Shown here: piece after piece, positions 27,399 through 36,021 of the stretch
How positions within the stretch are numbered: position 1 is the stretch's first letter
Layout of the letters: each line of letters begins with the position of its first letter
Assembly: GCF_019244115.1 (NCBI RefSeq)
Contig: NZ_JAFATE010000221.1
Span: forward strand, 1 to 36,412
DNA from: Bradyrhizobium sp.
Lineage (GTDB): Bacteria; Pseudomonadota; Alphaproteobacteria; Rhizobiales; Xanthobacteraceae
Direction: 5' to 3'
DNA: 36,412 nucleotides
Notes under the pieces: generated by a model
What the model was told of the DNA's origin: nothing
Database searches by the model: none
Seen by the model: only the letters and a program-made list of their open reading frames with translations
Translations under genes and position numbers: made by a program

Positions 27399-27635
27399 CG
27401 GGAACTTGGGTTTTGTTTCACGCCAGGCGGGACGACGAACAGCTTGCCGAACCGCTCTGTCCGTCGTCCTCACGATCCGGCGGGATGCAATATTATTCCC
27501 GGGTGATTCTTTGTCGCTGTTCGGTGCTGTTTCACCGCGGGTGGTTTTGCCGTACATGCCGTGCCAGTCGCTTGGCTGTCGCAATGACCGGCGATAATTG
27601 CTAAGAGGGCGGAGCCTCCGCGACGATCGCGGAGC

Positions 27636-29570
27636 GTGGTTGCCAAGCTTCCCGATCTCTTTCCCGAATTTCCCGACATGGGCCTGAGTGAAAGCCTTAA
27701 CTCCGTCGCGCGGCATGGCCCCCAGGGGCGGCTGAGTCTCCTTGGCCTTTCGGCGCTCGGTATCGTTTTCGGCGATATCGGGACGAGTCCGCTCTACACC
27801 TTCAAGACCATCCTGGGCGCGGCGGGGACAACTCCAGATGCCGGCGCGATCCTCGGCGCCCTGTCGCTCGTGCTTTGGACGCTGCTCATCATCACGACCG
27901 TCAAATATGTCCTGTTCGCAATGCGCGTCGACAATGATGGAGAAGGCGGCATTCTGGCGTTGATGGCTCTGCTCGGCGTCAAGAAAAAGAACCGGCCGAC
28001 GATCGTCGCATTCGGACTGTTCGGGGCTGCGCTGATCTATGGCGACGGCGCGATCACGCCGGCGATCTCGGTGCTGTCGGCGCTCGAAGGCCTGAATATG
28101 GCAACCCCCGCGCTGCAGCCCTATGTGGTTCCCGCGTCCGTTGTCATTCTGCTGGCGTTGTTCGCCATCCAGTCGCAGGGCACGACGGCGATCGGGCATC
28201 TGTTTGGCCCCGTTATGCTGCTCTGGTTTGTCACCATCGCCGTCATGGGACTTCTCGGCATTGCCAGGCACCCCGCGGTTTTTGCCGCGCTCAACCCGGC
28301 CTACGGCTTGTCCTATTTGTTCTCGAGCGGGACGACCGGCTTTCTGGTTCTGGGCGCGGTTTTCCTATGCGTCACTGGAGCCGAAGCGCTCTATGCCGAT
28401 ATGGGCCATTTTGGCAGCAGGCCGATCAAACTGGCATGGTTTGCCGTCGTCTTTCCAAGCTTGATCCTGAACTATGCCGGTCAGGCCGCACTCGTGCTCG
28501 ACGGCGCGTCGACCGAGGGTAACATTTTCTTCAGGCTCTGCCCCGATCCCCTGCTGCTTCCGCTGATCCTGCTCGCGACGATCGCGACCATCATCGCCAG
28601 CCAGTCGATCATTACCGGTGCCTTTTCGATGACGCGGCAGGCCATTCAGCTTGGCTGGTTGCCGCGGCTTCACATCAAGCAGACGTCGTCGGAGGGTTAT
28701 GGGCAGATCTACGTCGGCGTCGTCAACTGGCTGCTGATGATCGTGACGCTTGGGCTGACGATCGGCTTCGGCAAGTCCGACAATCTGGCCTCGGCCTATG
28801 GCATCGCGGTCTCGCTGACCATGCTGATGACGTCGGCGCTTCTCTTCATCGCGATGCGAGAGATATGGGGCTGGTCTTTGCTTGCGGCTGCGGCCGTCGC
28901 GGCGTTCTTCCTGATCATCGACGGTGCTTTCTTTCTCGCCAATCTGACCAAGGTCGCCGAGGGCGGATATGTGCCGCTGGTGCTCGCGATCTCCGTTTAC
29001 GGCATCATGTGGATCTGGCATCGCGGCGCGGCGGCGGTCTCGGCCCGGATGAGGGAGTCGTTGATCCCAATTCCGCAGTTCATGGCGGATATCGCCGCGA
29101 GGCAGGTCCCGCGGGTCCCTGGAACGGCGGTGTTTCTGACCCGGACGGAGCAGGACACGCCGCCGGTCATGGTTTGGCACGTCAAGCACAACCGTGCTCT
29201 GCACGAGCACGTCTTCGTGCTGCGCGTCGAAATCCTCTCAATACCGTGGATTTCCTCCAGCAATCGCCTCACGATCGAGGAGGTTGTGCCAAACGTCTGG
29301 CGTGCGCATGCCCGTTTCGGGTTCATGGAGCGACCTCATATCCCGGAGCTGCTCTCGGTCAGCAAGCTTTTGGGATGCACGATCGAGCTGGCCGACGTCA
29401 CCTACTATGTGGGCCATGAAACGGTGATCCGTCGCCAGGACGGAGAGGGCCTGCCGGCCTGGCAGGAACGCCTGTTCGCCGTCATGGAACGCAACGCCGA
29501 GCATGTCAGCGATTTCTTCAGGCTACCGAACGATCAGGTCGTGGAAATCGGACGGCAGGTCGCGATCTGA
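27636..29570 (+). CDS. kup: KUP-family potassium transporter
   Basis: SLLGLSALGIVFGDIGTSPLYTFKTI, VDNDGEGGILALMALLG, GALIYGDGAITPAISVLSALEGL; GTG start. Confidence 0.96.
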   Translation: MVAKLPDLFPEFPDMGLSESLNSVARHGPQGRLSLLGLSALGIVFGDIGTSPLYTFKTILGAAGTTPDAGAILGALSLVLWTLLIITTVKYVLFAMRVDNDGEGGILALMALLGVKKKNRPTIVAFGLFGAALIYGDGAITPAISVLSALEGLNMATPALQPYVVPASVVILLALFAIQSQGTTAIGHLFGPVMLLWFVTIAVMGLLGIARHPAVFAALNPAYGLSYLFSSGTTGFLVLGAVFLCVTGAEALYADMGHFGSRPIKLAWFAVVFPSLILNYAGQAALVLDGASTEGNIFFRLCPDPLLLPLILLATIATIIASQSIITGAFSMTRQAIQLGWLPRLHIKQTSSEGYGQIYVGVVNWLLMIVTLGLTIGFGKSDNLASAYGIAVSLTMLMTSALLFIAMREIWGWSLLAAAAVAAFFLIIDGAFFLANLTKVAEGGYVPLVLAISVYGIMWIWHRGAAAVSARMRESLIPIPQFMADIAARQVPRVPGTAVFLTRTEQDTPPVMVWHVKHNRALHEHVFVLRVEILSIPWISSSNRLTIEEVVPNVWRAHARFGFMERPHIPELLSVSKLLGCTIELADVTYYVGHETVIRRQDGEGLPAWQERLFAVMERNAEHVSDFFRLPNDQVVEIGRQVAI

Positions 29571-29596
29571 GCGGCACGTTCCGACTTGCGGCGACC

Positions 29597-31246
29597 TCAA
29601 TACTGCGGATCGTACATCTGCGCCTGGACGAGGCCCAGGACATCGTTTGGAGCCGGGCCGTTGGTGAGGCCGTTTTGATAGGCCACACTGGCAACCGCTG
29701 CTCCAATCTGCGCTGACACTTCGCGGATCCGGGGCAGGGCAGGATACAGGCTGCCTTGGGCGAGGTCGGCCTCGGTCACGCAATTCGCCAGCATGTGGGC
29801 GGCCGCCATGAACATCTCGTCGGTGACCAGCCTTGCGCCGCTCGCGATTACGCCAAGGCCAACCCCGGGGAAGATATAGGAGTTGTTGCCCTGGCGCGGC
29901 ACGAACGTCTTGCCATCGAGCTTGACCGGATCATACGGACTGCCGCAGGCAAAGATTGCGCGACCCCCAGTGTGGCGATAGGCCTCTTCGGCCGAGCATT
30001 CCGCTTTTGATGTGGGATTCGACAGCGCGAAGACGATCGGTTGTTCGTTGATCTCGGCCATTGTGCGAAGCACATCCTGAGTGAAGGCCCCTCCGACGGC
30101 TGCGACGCCGATGATCGCCGTCGGCCGCAGTGTCCGGATCGCCGTCAAGAAGTCTGCAATAGGCGCCTGGTCGTGGGCATAGCGAAGCTTGTGCGCATTC
30201 AATCCGGTTCGGCCCTTCGCGACGAGACCTTTCGAGTCCACCAGCCAGTTGCGCCGCAGCGCTGCGTCCTCGGAAGCGCCCTCGGCCACCATGGCCGAAA
30301 CCACGAGGTCGGCGATGCCCGTTGCGGCTTCGCCCGCACCCAGGAAGAGAATGGTCTGATCCCTGAGCTTGCCGCCGTTTACCCGCAACGCCGAGAACAG
30401 GCCGGCGAGCGCCACCGCGGCGGTGCCCTGAATGTCGTCATTGAAGACACAGGCCTGGTCGCGATATTTGTGCAGCAGGCGGAACGCCGAATGGTTGGCA
30501 AAATCCTCGAACTGGATCAGCACGCCGGGAAAGGCTGCGCGCGCCGCAGTGACGAACTCATCCACGAATTCATCGTAAGCGGCACCGGTCATACGCTTCT
30601 GGCGAAGGCCGATGTAGTAGGGATCCTTCAAGAACTCTTCATTGTTCGTACCGACATCGAGCATGACCGGCAGGCACAGCTCCGGATGCACGCCCGCGCA
30701 CGCCGAATAGAGCGACAGCTTGCCGACCGGAATGCCCATGCCGTTGGCGCCAAGATCTCCGAGCCCCAGAATGCGCTCGCCATCGGTCACCACGATCAGC
30801 TTCGTCGCATACGGCCAGTTGCCGAGAATGTCGGCGATCCGGCCGCGATCATTGGCCGAGATGAACAGTCCGCGCGGCCGCTGAAAGATCAATCCGTATT
30901 TCTGACAGGCGAGGCCGACGGTGGGGGTGTAGATGATGGGTTGGATCTCATCGATGTGGTCACAGACGATGCGGAAGAACAGCGCCTCGTTGCGATCATG
31001 CAGGGCGTTCAGCGCGATGTACTTCTCGAGATCGCTGGACAAGCTGCGCAGCCAGGTGAGGACCCGTTCGACCTGCGCCTGCATCGACATCACGGCGGCG
31101 GGCAGAAAACCGCGCAGCCCGAGCGCCTCGCGCTCCTGCTCGGTAAAGGCGATGCCCTTGTTGAGCAATGGATCGCGCAACAAGGCAAGGCCACGCGGCG
31201 TCTGATATTGCATGGAGCGGGCGAGGATCCGGTCGGGCTTGGTCAA
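29597..31246 (-). CDS. NAD-dependent malic enzyme
   Basis: FFRIVCDHIDEIQPIIYTPTVGLACQKY, VVTDGERILGLGDLGANGMGIPVGKLSLYSACAGV, FNDDIQGTAAVALAGL, ILFLGAGEAATGIADL. Confidence 0.96.
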   Translation of the reverse strand: MTKPDRILARSMQYQTPRGLALLRDPLLNKGIAFTEQEREALGLRGFLPAAVMSMQAQVERVLTWLRSLSSDLEKYIALNALHDRNEALFFRIVCDHIDEIQPIIYTPTVGLACQKYGLIFQRPRGLFISANDRGRIADILGNWPYATKLIVVTDGERILGLGDLGANGMGIPVGKLSLYSACAGVHPELCLPVMLDVGTNNEEFLKDPYYIGLRQKRMTGAAYDEFVDEFVTAARAAFPGVLIQFEDFANHSAFRLLHKYRDQACVFNDDIQGTAAVALAGLFSALRVNGGKLRDQTILFLGAGEAATGIADLVVSAMVAEGASEDAALRRNWLVDSKGLVAKGRTGLNAHKLRYAHDQAPIADFLTAIRTLRPTAIIGVAAVGGAFTQDVLRTMAEINEQPIVFALSNPTSKAECSAEEAYRHTGGRAIFACGSPYDPVKLDGKTFVPRQGNNSYIFPGVGLGVIASGARLVTDEMFMAAAHMLANCVTEADLAQGSLYPALPRIREVSAQIGAAVASVAYQNGLTNGPAPNDVLGLVQAQMYDPQY

Positions 31247-31501
31247 GGCATTCCCCCACGACGTTTCTTGTTGGTCCGAACCTCACGCGTTTGAGGCGGG
31301 CCGATTGAGGAAAGATCAGGCGATCACGGTCCTGATTTGTAACCCATGTTAGCACCAAACTTATGTCGCAGCGCACCAATGATGTTGTGCGCGCGCGCTC
31401 CGGGTTTGTGATTGTTCCTGTCCTGAGGCAGGCGGGGAGCCGTTGGCCCGGCCGGGCGAGATGTCGCGTTCGGCATGGATCAATCGGCAACGCATCTCCG
31501 A

Positions 31502-31595
31502 TTGACAGGCCCGGGCAAATCACCCGCATATTGCCATCATCGCAACAGCAACGCCCCGGCCGATTCCCGGCCGCGGACGTTTTCATTCCGGTCAG
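31502..31595 (+). ncRNA. Diverged copy A of repeated promoter/terminator cassette (putative sRNA family)
   Basis: TTGACAggcccGGGCAAATCAcccGCATATTgcCATCATCGC then GC-rich cggccg-attcc-cggccg; no clean U-run directly after the stem. Confidence 0.45.
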
Positions 31596-31609
31596 GCGCT
31601 CTCGGAGCG

Positions 31610-31801
31610 CTAGCGGACGCTGACGAACGACGCCCAGAGCGTGGCGAGGATCGCGCCGACGAGCACATAGTGCGGGCTATCGCATAACATGCTGCCGTAA
31701 CGGCAGACCTCGACGCCAACGGAGCCGAGCTCGCGCTGGCCGGCCGAGTAAAACAAACCCGAGAGAATGAACAGAACGACGGCGGCGAAATACATGAGCA
31801 C
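31610..31801 (-). CDS. Small membrane protein
   Basis: 63 aa, two hydrophobic helices: MLMYFAAVVLFILSGLFYSAGQRELGSVGVEVCRYGSMLCDSPHYVLVGAILATLWASFVSVR. Confidence 0.7.
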   Translation of the reverse strand: MLMYFAAVVLFILSGLFYSAGQRELGSVGVEVCRYGSMLCDSPHYVLVGAILATLWASFVSVR

Positions 31802-31842
31802 CTTGCCTGAGCGATGCGGTCATGCGCTCTTCGATCGCCCTG

Positions 31843-31927
31843 TTGACACGTCGGGCAAATCAGCGGCATATTGGCATCATCGAAATAATGATAGAGCCCG
31901 TGCCGCGAAATCGGTAGCGGGCTTTTT
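31843..31927 (+). ncRNA. Copy B of repeated promoter/terminator cassette (putative sRNA)
   Basis: TTGACACGTCGGGCAAATCAgcgGCATATTGGCATCATCG ... agcccgtgccg-cgaaat-cggtagcgggctttttc (stem plus U-run). Confidence 0.6.
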
Positions 31928-32002
31928 CGTTTCAGGACAGCAACTTGCCGCACCGGCTTCAATTTGCCGACTTCGTTCCCGACATTTTCAATCAAATTAG
32001 AG

Positions 32003-32083
32003 TCGTCGGGCAAGTCACAGGTACGGTGTGATCAGCGCCAGAACTTGCGCAGGCCGCGGTACGAAATCCTCGCGGGCTTTTTT
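32003..32083 (+). ncRNA. Degenerate copy C of the cassette; -35 lost, terminator-like hairpin kept
   Basis: gtCGTCGGGCAAgTCAcaGGtAcgGTGtgATCa-GCCAGaactTGC...ggCCGCGGtACGAAATCctCGCGGGCTTTTTT aligns with copy D. Confidence 0.5.
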
Positions 32084-32197
32084 CTTTCTGCGGCGTTCAA
32101 GAAGCAGCGGTGCGCATGCGCAGGCTGATCTGTCGAGGTGCCATCATTTCAATCGACATGAAGCCGGTCGGCGTCGCCAATCGTGTCGCTGCGTCCG

Positions 32198-32226
32198 TTG
32201 ACGATGTTCTCATTATGTTCTAGTAT
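32198..32226 (+). promoter_or_regulatory. sigma70-type promoter with embedded LexA (SOS) box
   Basis: TTGACG-at GTTC tcattat GTTC-TAGTAT; spacer 17 nt; GTTC-N7-GTTC at 32206-32220. Confidence 0.8.
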
Positions 32227-32341
32227 GTCCTGCGTGCATCAAAATTCATCTCTAGGTTGAACGAGCGCAACCTCGATCGTTATGCCGACAAGCCGCTTTT
32301 TTTGACCCGTAAATGAGTGGCGACACGGGAGAGATCATTAC

Positions 32342-33472
32342 ATGTATTGCGCACATCACATCACTCGGGTGGCGCGGCTTTCGATCCAGAGAGTCACCCC
32401 TGCGGTGATGCTCTTCTGCTTGCTGGCCGCGGTCATGGCGCCTGCACATTCGGCCGCGGCGGAGGTTCGCAAGTTGCCGGCGAGAGTTGCGGCGGCCTTT
32501 GATCTCGATGATATCATAGACAATGTGCGCTTTTGCTATGACCGAGCACCGGAGGTCATCTATTTTCGATATGATCGTGCGGGTAACCGCACCTCGGTCG
32601 AGGCTCGGTCGATCGATGGCGTCGTAAGAACGGTTTTTGTGTTTCCCGGCATGGGCGACCCCAACTCGCTGTCTTGCTCGGTGGATGGTTCCACCATTGC
32701 AGCTCTCAGCAGTCAGCAGGATTACTTATACATTTTCCAGGCGTCTCAACTATCGACCTATAAAATCGTTCATTGGCGGCTGTATTCAGTTGGAGGAGAG
32801 TATTCGCTGCTCTCCCCGGCCGGATCCATGATCAGCACTCTCGATGAGCCAACGCTTGTCTCGGGACCAGATGCGTTGGCGCAGATGCGATTTCTCAAGG
32901 CACGACTAGACGAGCGGGTCTTCTTCGAAGGCGGATATGCCTACATCGATGAAGATAATCGGACCATAGACGTCTATCGCTACGCAGACGGCTGGAAGCG
33001 GCTGCGCTCGATTGCGATGCCTGCTGGTTTTGGTACCCGTGAAATCAGCCGGTGCGGAAGTCATCTGGTCGCAACGGTGACAGACGATAACAATGCCCGA
33101 TTTCTTGCATTCGAGCCGCAGGGCACGGTCAACCCGGATTGGTTGAACCGCATTGGCTTCAAGGCGCTGTTGAGAGGTTTCAGCGACCTGGTGGAGATTC
33201 ATGGCAGGTACGGACGATGTGCGTTCCCCTTGTCGCCAAAGCGGGATGTGCGCAAGCTCCTACTGGGGATCGCAACTCTCGATGACCACGGCATTTTGAG
33301 GTTTGCCATCGAAGGACCTCCGATGGCTCTTTCCGACGACGACATCCGTCTCACCAAGGATGGATGCTATGCTTTGCTTTCGGCGTTCAGACAGGTGCCG
33401 AAGATTCCAGAATTTACAATGCGGCAACAGGCGGTGGTGCTGAAATTAGCCGCGCCTGGATGCGATTTCTGA
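32342..33472 (+). CDS. Secreted hypothetical protein, beta-propeller-like?
   Basis: 376 aa; signal peptide (VTPAVMLFCLLAAVMAPAHSAAA); repeated short beta-strand-like segments (SCSVDGSTIAALSSQQDYLYIFQAS); gggagag RBS. Confidence 0.75.
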   Translation: MYCAHHITRVARLSIQRVTPAVMLFCLLAAVMAPAHSAAAEVRKLPARVAAAFDLDDIIDNVRFCYDRAPEVIYFRYDRAGNRTSVEARSIDGVVRTVFVFPGMGDPNSLSCSVDGSTIAALSSQQDYLYIFQASQLSTYKIVHWRLYSVGGEYSLLSPAGSMISTLDEPTLVSGPDALAQMRFLKARLDERVFFEGGYAYIDEDNRTIDVYRYADGWKRLRSIAMPAGFGTREISRCGSHLVATVTDDNNARFLAFEPQGTVNPDWLNRIGFKALLRGFSDLVEIHGRYGRCAFPLSPKRDVRKLLLGIATLDDHGILRFAIEGPPMALSDDDIRLTKDGCYALLSAFRQVPKIPEFTMRQQAVVLKLAAPGCDF

Positions 33473-33490
33473 TCCTGAGAGAGATTGCTC

Positions 33491-34804
33491 ATGTCTTACA
33501 ACTATCCCGGCTTCAGGCTGGCTCATCCATTTCCTGAGCCTCGACCAAAGGAGAAGTTCGGATACCACGGCGGGGCCGACTATGCGGCAGAGGCGGGCAC
33601 GCCTGTGCCAGCCATGTTTGGCGGGACTGTTTTCAGGAGCGGCTACATCAACGGCTATGGGATGGCCGTTGTGATTCGAACTGAGACTGCAAAAGGCCCC
33701 ATCTACACGCTTTATGGGCACCTGGGTCCAAACGGATTACCCAAGGTCACGAACGAGGATGGAACTCACACCGTCATTCAGCCGGGGCAGCCGGTCGGAG
33801 AGGTCGCGACGAGAGCCTTCAACGAGACGTTCAATCTACACTACAATCCTCACTTGCATCTCGAGATCATTAGCGGCAAGGCGATCCTGAATCCGAAGGC
33901 TAATTTTGGCATAATATCCAGCGATTTGACGCATCGAGCGAACCCTGAAACGTTTGACATCAACAACCCGCAATTTCCTTACGAAATCGCCGGGCGTCCG
34001 CCGAAGCCTGGTCAGGCACCAGCCAATAGTCCATTCGTGACTCCATCAAGGCCGCCGCTTCCGCAGGGCGCGTTGCGAGCTAGTCCGGCTTCGCCCGCAC
34101 CGACACAGCTCTCGCCGGGCATGCCCATTCCCGGCGCAGGAGGACCAAGTTCAATCGGCGGTCCCGACGGTCCAACGCCTCTTGTGCCTCCAGGGGGTTC
34201 GCAGGTGCCCCTTGGTCCGCAACTTCGCGCACCGACGGTCTCTCCACTGAACTTCGCTCCCGAGGCGCCGCAGAAATTCAGCCCGCTTACGTTGCCCCGA
34301 GGTCCGATGCCGACGCCGCACGCGATCGGCAATAATCCGACGCGCGACCTGAGCGGACGATTTGTCAATCCATCCGCGACTTCGCCGTTCGATGCGGGGG
34401 CGCCGCCGGTGCCGTTTGTCGTGAGCAGCAATCCGCTGGCTCTCGTGCGGGCGGCGTCGCTCGACGATCGCTCCCGAGTGCCGTCGCCTCCGATCGCGCC
34501 GCCCGATCCCGATCAAGGGCAATCCGGCGATACGGCCCAAGGTGCTCGCAAAAATATCCGCGTCTTGACCGGTCGCTTCGCCCCCTCGAACCGCGGCGGT
34601 GGCGCGCCGGGGAGGTCTTCACCGCCGCTTGCTCCGAGTCCGGCAGCAGAACAGAGCGGCTGGCCGCCGGCGCACGCCGACCGGCGGCCGGTGCCCGAGC
34701 ATCCAGTTCCTCCGCCGCCGTCGATCTACGGTCTGCCGGATCCGTCCGCCAACAACATGGACGACTGGTTCAATCGCTGGATCAAGCCCCTCTTCGATCG
34801 GTGA
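33491..34804 (+). CDS. M23-family metallopeptidase with long Pro-rich C-terminal region, no signal peptide
   Basis: N-terminal HGGADYAAEAGTPVPAMFGGTV...YTLYGHLGPNG...NPHLHLEI (H-x3-D and H-x-H); 18 nt after previous stop; tail ends NNMDDWFNRWIKPLFDR. Confidence 0.9.
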   Translation: MSYNYPGFRLAHPFPEPRPKEKFGYHGGADYAAEAGTPVPAMFGGTVFRSGYINGYGMAVVIRTETAKGPIYTLYGHLGPNGLPKVTNEDGTHTVIQPGQPVGEVATRAFNETFNLHYNPHLHLEIISGKAILNPKANFGIISSDLTHRANPETFDINNPQFPYEIAGRPPKPGQAPANSPFVTPSRPPLPQGALRASPASPAPTQLSPGMPIPGAGGPSSIGGPDGPTPLVPPGGSQVPLGPQLRAPTVSPLNFAPEAPQKFSPLTLPRGPMPTPHAIGNNPTRDLSGRFVNPSATSPFDAGAPPVPFVVSSNPLALVRAASLDDRSRVPSPPIAPPDPDQGQSGDTAQGARKNIRVLTGRFAPSNRGGGAPGRSSPPLAPSPAAEQSGWPPAHADRRPVPEHPVPPPPSIYGLPDPSANNMDDWFNRWIKPLFDR

Positions 34805-34858
34805 CGGGCAGCGCTTTCACCGCCCTGAAGCCTTTGAAAGAGCCGCGCGGATCGGCGT

Positions 34859-35039
34859 GGTCCCCACGCCGAACGTCTTGTATCGTGTCATTCATCGAAT
34901 TCTGTTTTTCGATATTTTGCGTTTGACACGTCGGGCAAATCACTGGCATAGTGGCATCATCGCCAGGAGTTGCACAGCCCGCGGAACGAAATCCCGGCGG
35001 GCTTTTTCATTTTCCGAATCGGACAGCGGCCGCGCGTCA
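34859..35039 (+). repeat. Long direct repeat copy 1 (contains cassette copy D)
   Basis: ggtccccac..ccgaa...tcgtgtca.tca.cgaattctgtttttcgatattttgcgtttgacacgtcgggcaaatcactggcatagtggcatcatcgc...gaatcggac.gcggccgcgcgtca, shared with 36022-36200. Confidence 0.9.
34923..35007 (+). ncRNA. Copy D of repeated promoter/terminator cassette (putative sRNA)
   Basis: TTGACA (34923) -18- CATAGT; hairpin agcccgcgg-aacgaaatc-ccggcgggct followed by TTTTT. Confidence 0.65.
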
Positions 35040-35222
35040 CGACGCCACACCCCTCTCTCCGCGTCGTCGCTCACAGGCCGTCGTGCGAGCCTTGTTGCCT
35101 CCGCAGTTCCACACTTGTCGGAATTGATCTAGCCGAGCAGCGCTCTGTTGAGAGCATCGGAGCGCGCCGTTGCTCGTGACAGCGGAAACGCTCGGGCTAA
35201 CGCTATCGGTGTAGCAGCGGTC

Positions 35223-35251
35223 TTGACGTTGTTCGCGTTATGTTCTAATGA
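35223..35251 (+). promoter_or_regulatory. sigma70-type promoter with embedded LexA (SOS) box
   Basis: TTGACG-tt GTTC gcgttat GTTC-TAATGA; spacer 17 nt; GTTC-N7-GTTC at 35231-35245. Confidence 0.75.
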
Positions 35252-35359
35252 AGAAGCGACTACATCAACTAAAGATTGTGTACATCGCATCTGAGGCCGC
35301 AAGCGTCTACCGCATGTTACGAGACCAACATCGCTAGGCGAAGCGCGACGTAACGACCC

Positions 35360-35881
35360 ATGAGCAGCGAAAGCGCAGATAGGGAGCTGGCCCTAAGACT
35401 CATAGCCTTATTGTTCGTTTGTATTCCCCTAGTCGTGTTTCTCGCGTCGTCACTCGGACTCATCGCGCTGAAGCGGTTATCGAGGCTTCCGCCATGGGCG
35501 GCGCGTCTCGCGGCCCCGCCGTTCTATCTCGTTTCATTGCCCATTGCCACGGTGACCGCCGGACTGCAGCTATTCATATGGATTTCTGCGGGGCTTTATC
35601 TGTTCTTTAGACATTGGCTTAGCTGGCCGGACGTCTTTATCGAACTCTGGATCATTTTTGCCGGGCTGCACGTCGAGACGCTTTTGCCCGGAATGTCGTT
35701 CGTATGGGTGTTCGTAAGCGCATCCCTCTTATGGCGGACGGTATGGAAAGAGGACGGGCGGGGATCTATTTCGAAAAAGGCGCAGCAGCGGCGTAGAGCT
35801 TTACTTCTTTTGCTTGCCTTCATGTGGGCCTGGGGGAGCATAGGATATTTAGTCTACGTCTACGTGGTAGCCCGCCTCTGA
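35360..35881 (+). CDS. Hypothetical integral membrane protein
   Basis: 173 aa with about 4-5 hydrophobic helices (LIALLFVCIPLVVFLASSLGLIAL; FYLVSLPIATVTAGLQLFIWISAGLYLFF; FIELWIIFAGLHV; FVWVFVSASLLW; ALLLLLAFMWAWGSIGYLVYVYVVA). Confidence 0.75.
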   Translation: MSSESADRELALRLIALLFVCIPLVVFLASSLGLIALKRLSRLPPWAARLAAPPFYLVSLPIATVTAGLQLFIWISAGLYLFFRHWLSWPDVFIELWIIFAGLHVETLLPGMSFVWVFVSASLLWRTVWKEDGRGSISKKAQQRRRALLLLLAFMWAWGSIGYLVYVYVVARL

Positions 35882-36021
35882 CGTTGCTGGCGTCTACGAA
35901 CGTTCTGCAAACGCCGTCAGGAGTGCAGCGTAAACCAAGCAGCGTGCCGGAACGAGCGCTCGTGCCCGAGTTGGCCTGGTGGATACCGCTGATGGTGCTG
36001 TCCTGTCATCACCTGAGCGGC

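Noticed and set aside
26577-28271. Full 564-aa ORF as a single protein
   Set aside because: The N-terminal ~290 codons overlap the kup gene and its upstream region antisense; a proper signal-peptide start lies at 27398.
30041-31294. 417-aa plus-strand ORF opposite the malic enzyme
   Set aside because: Antisense artefact of GC-rich codon usage; the malic enzyme is unambiguous.
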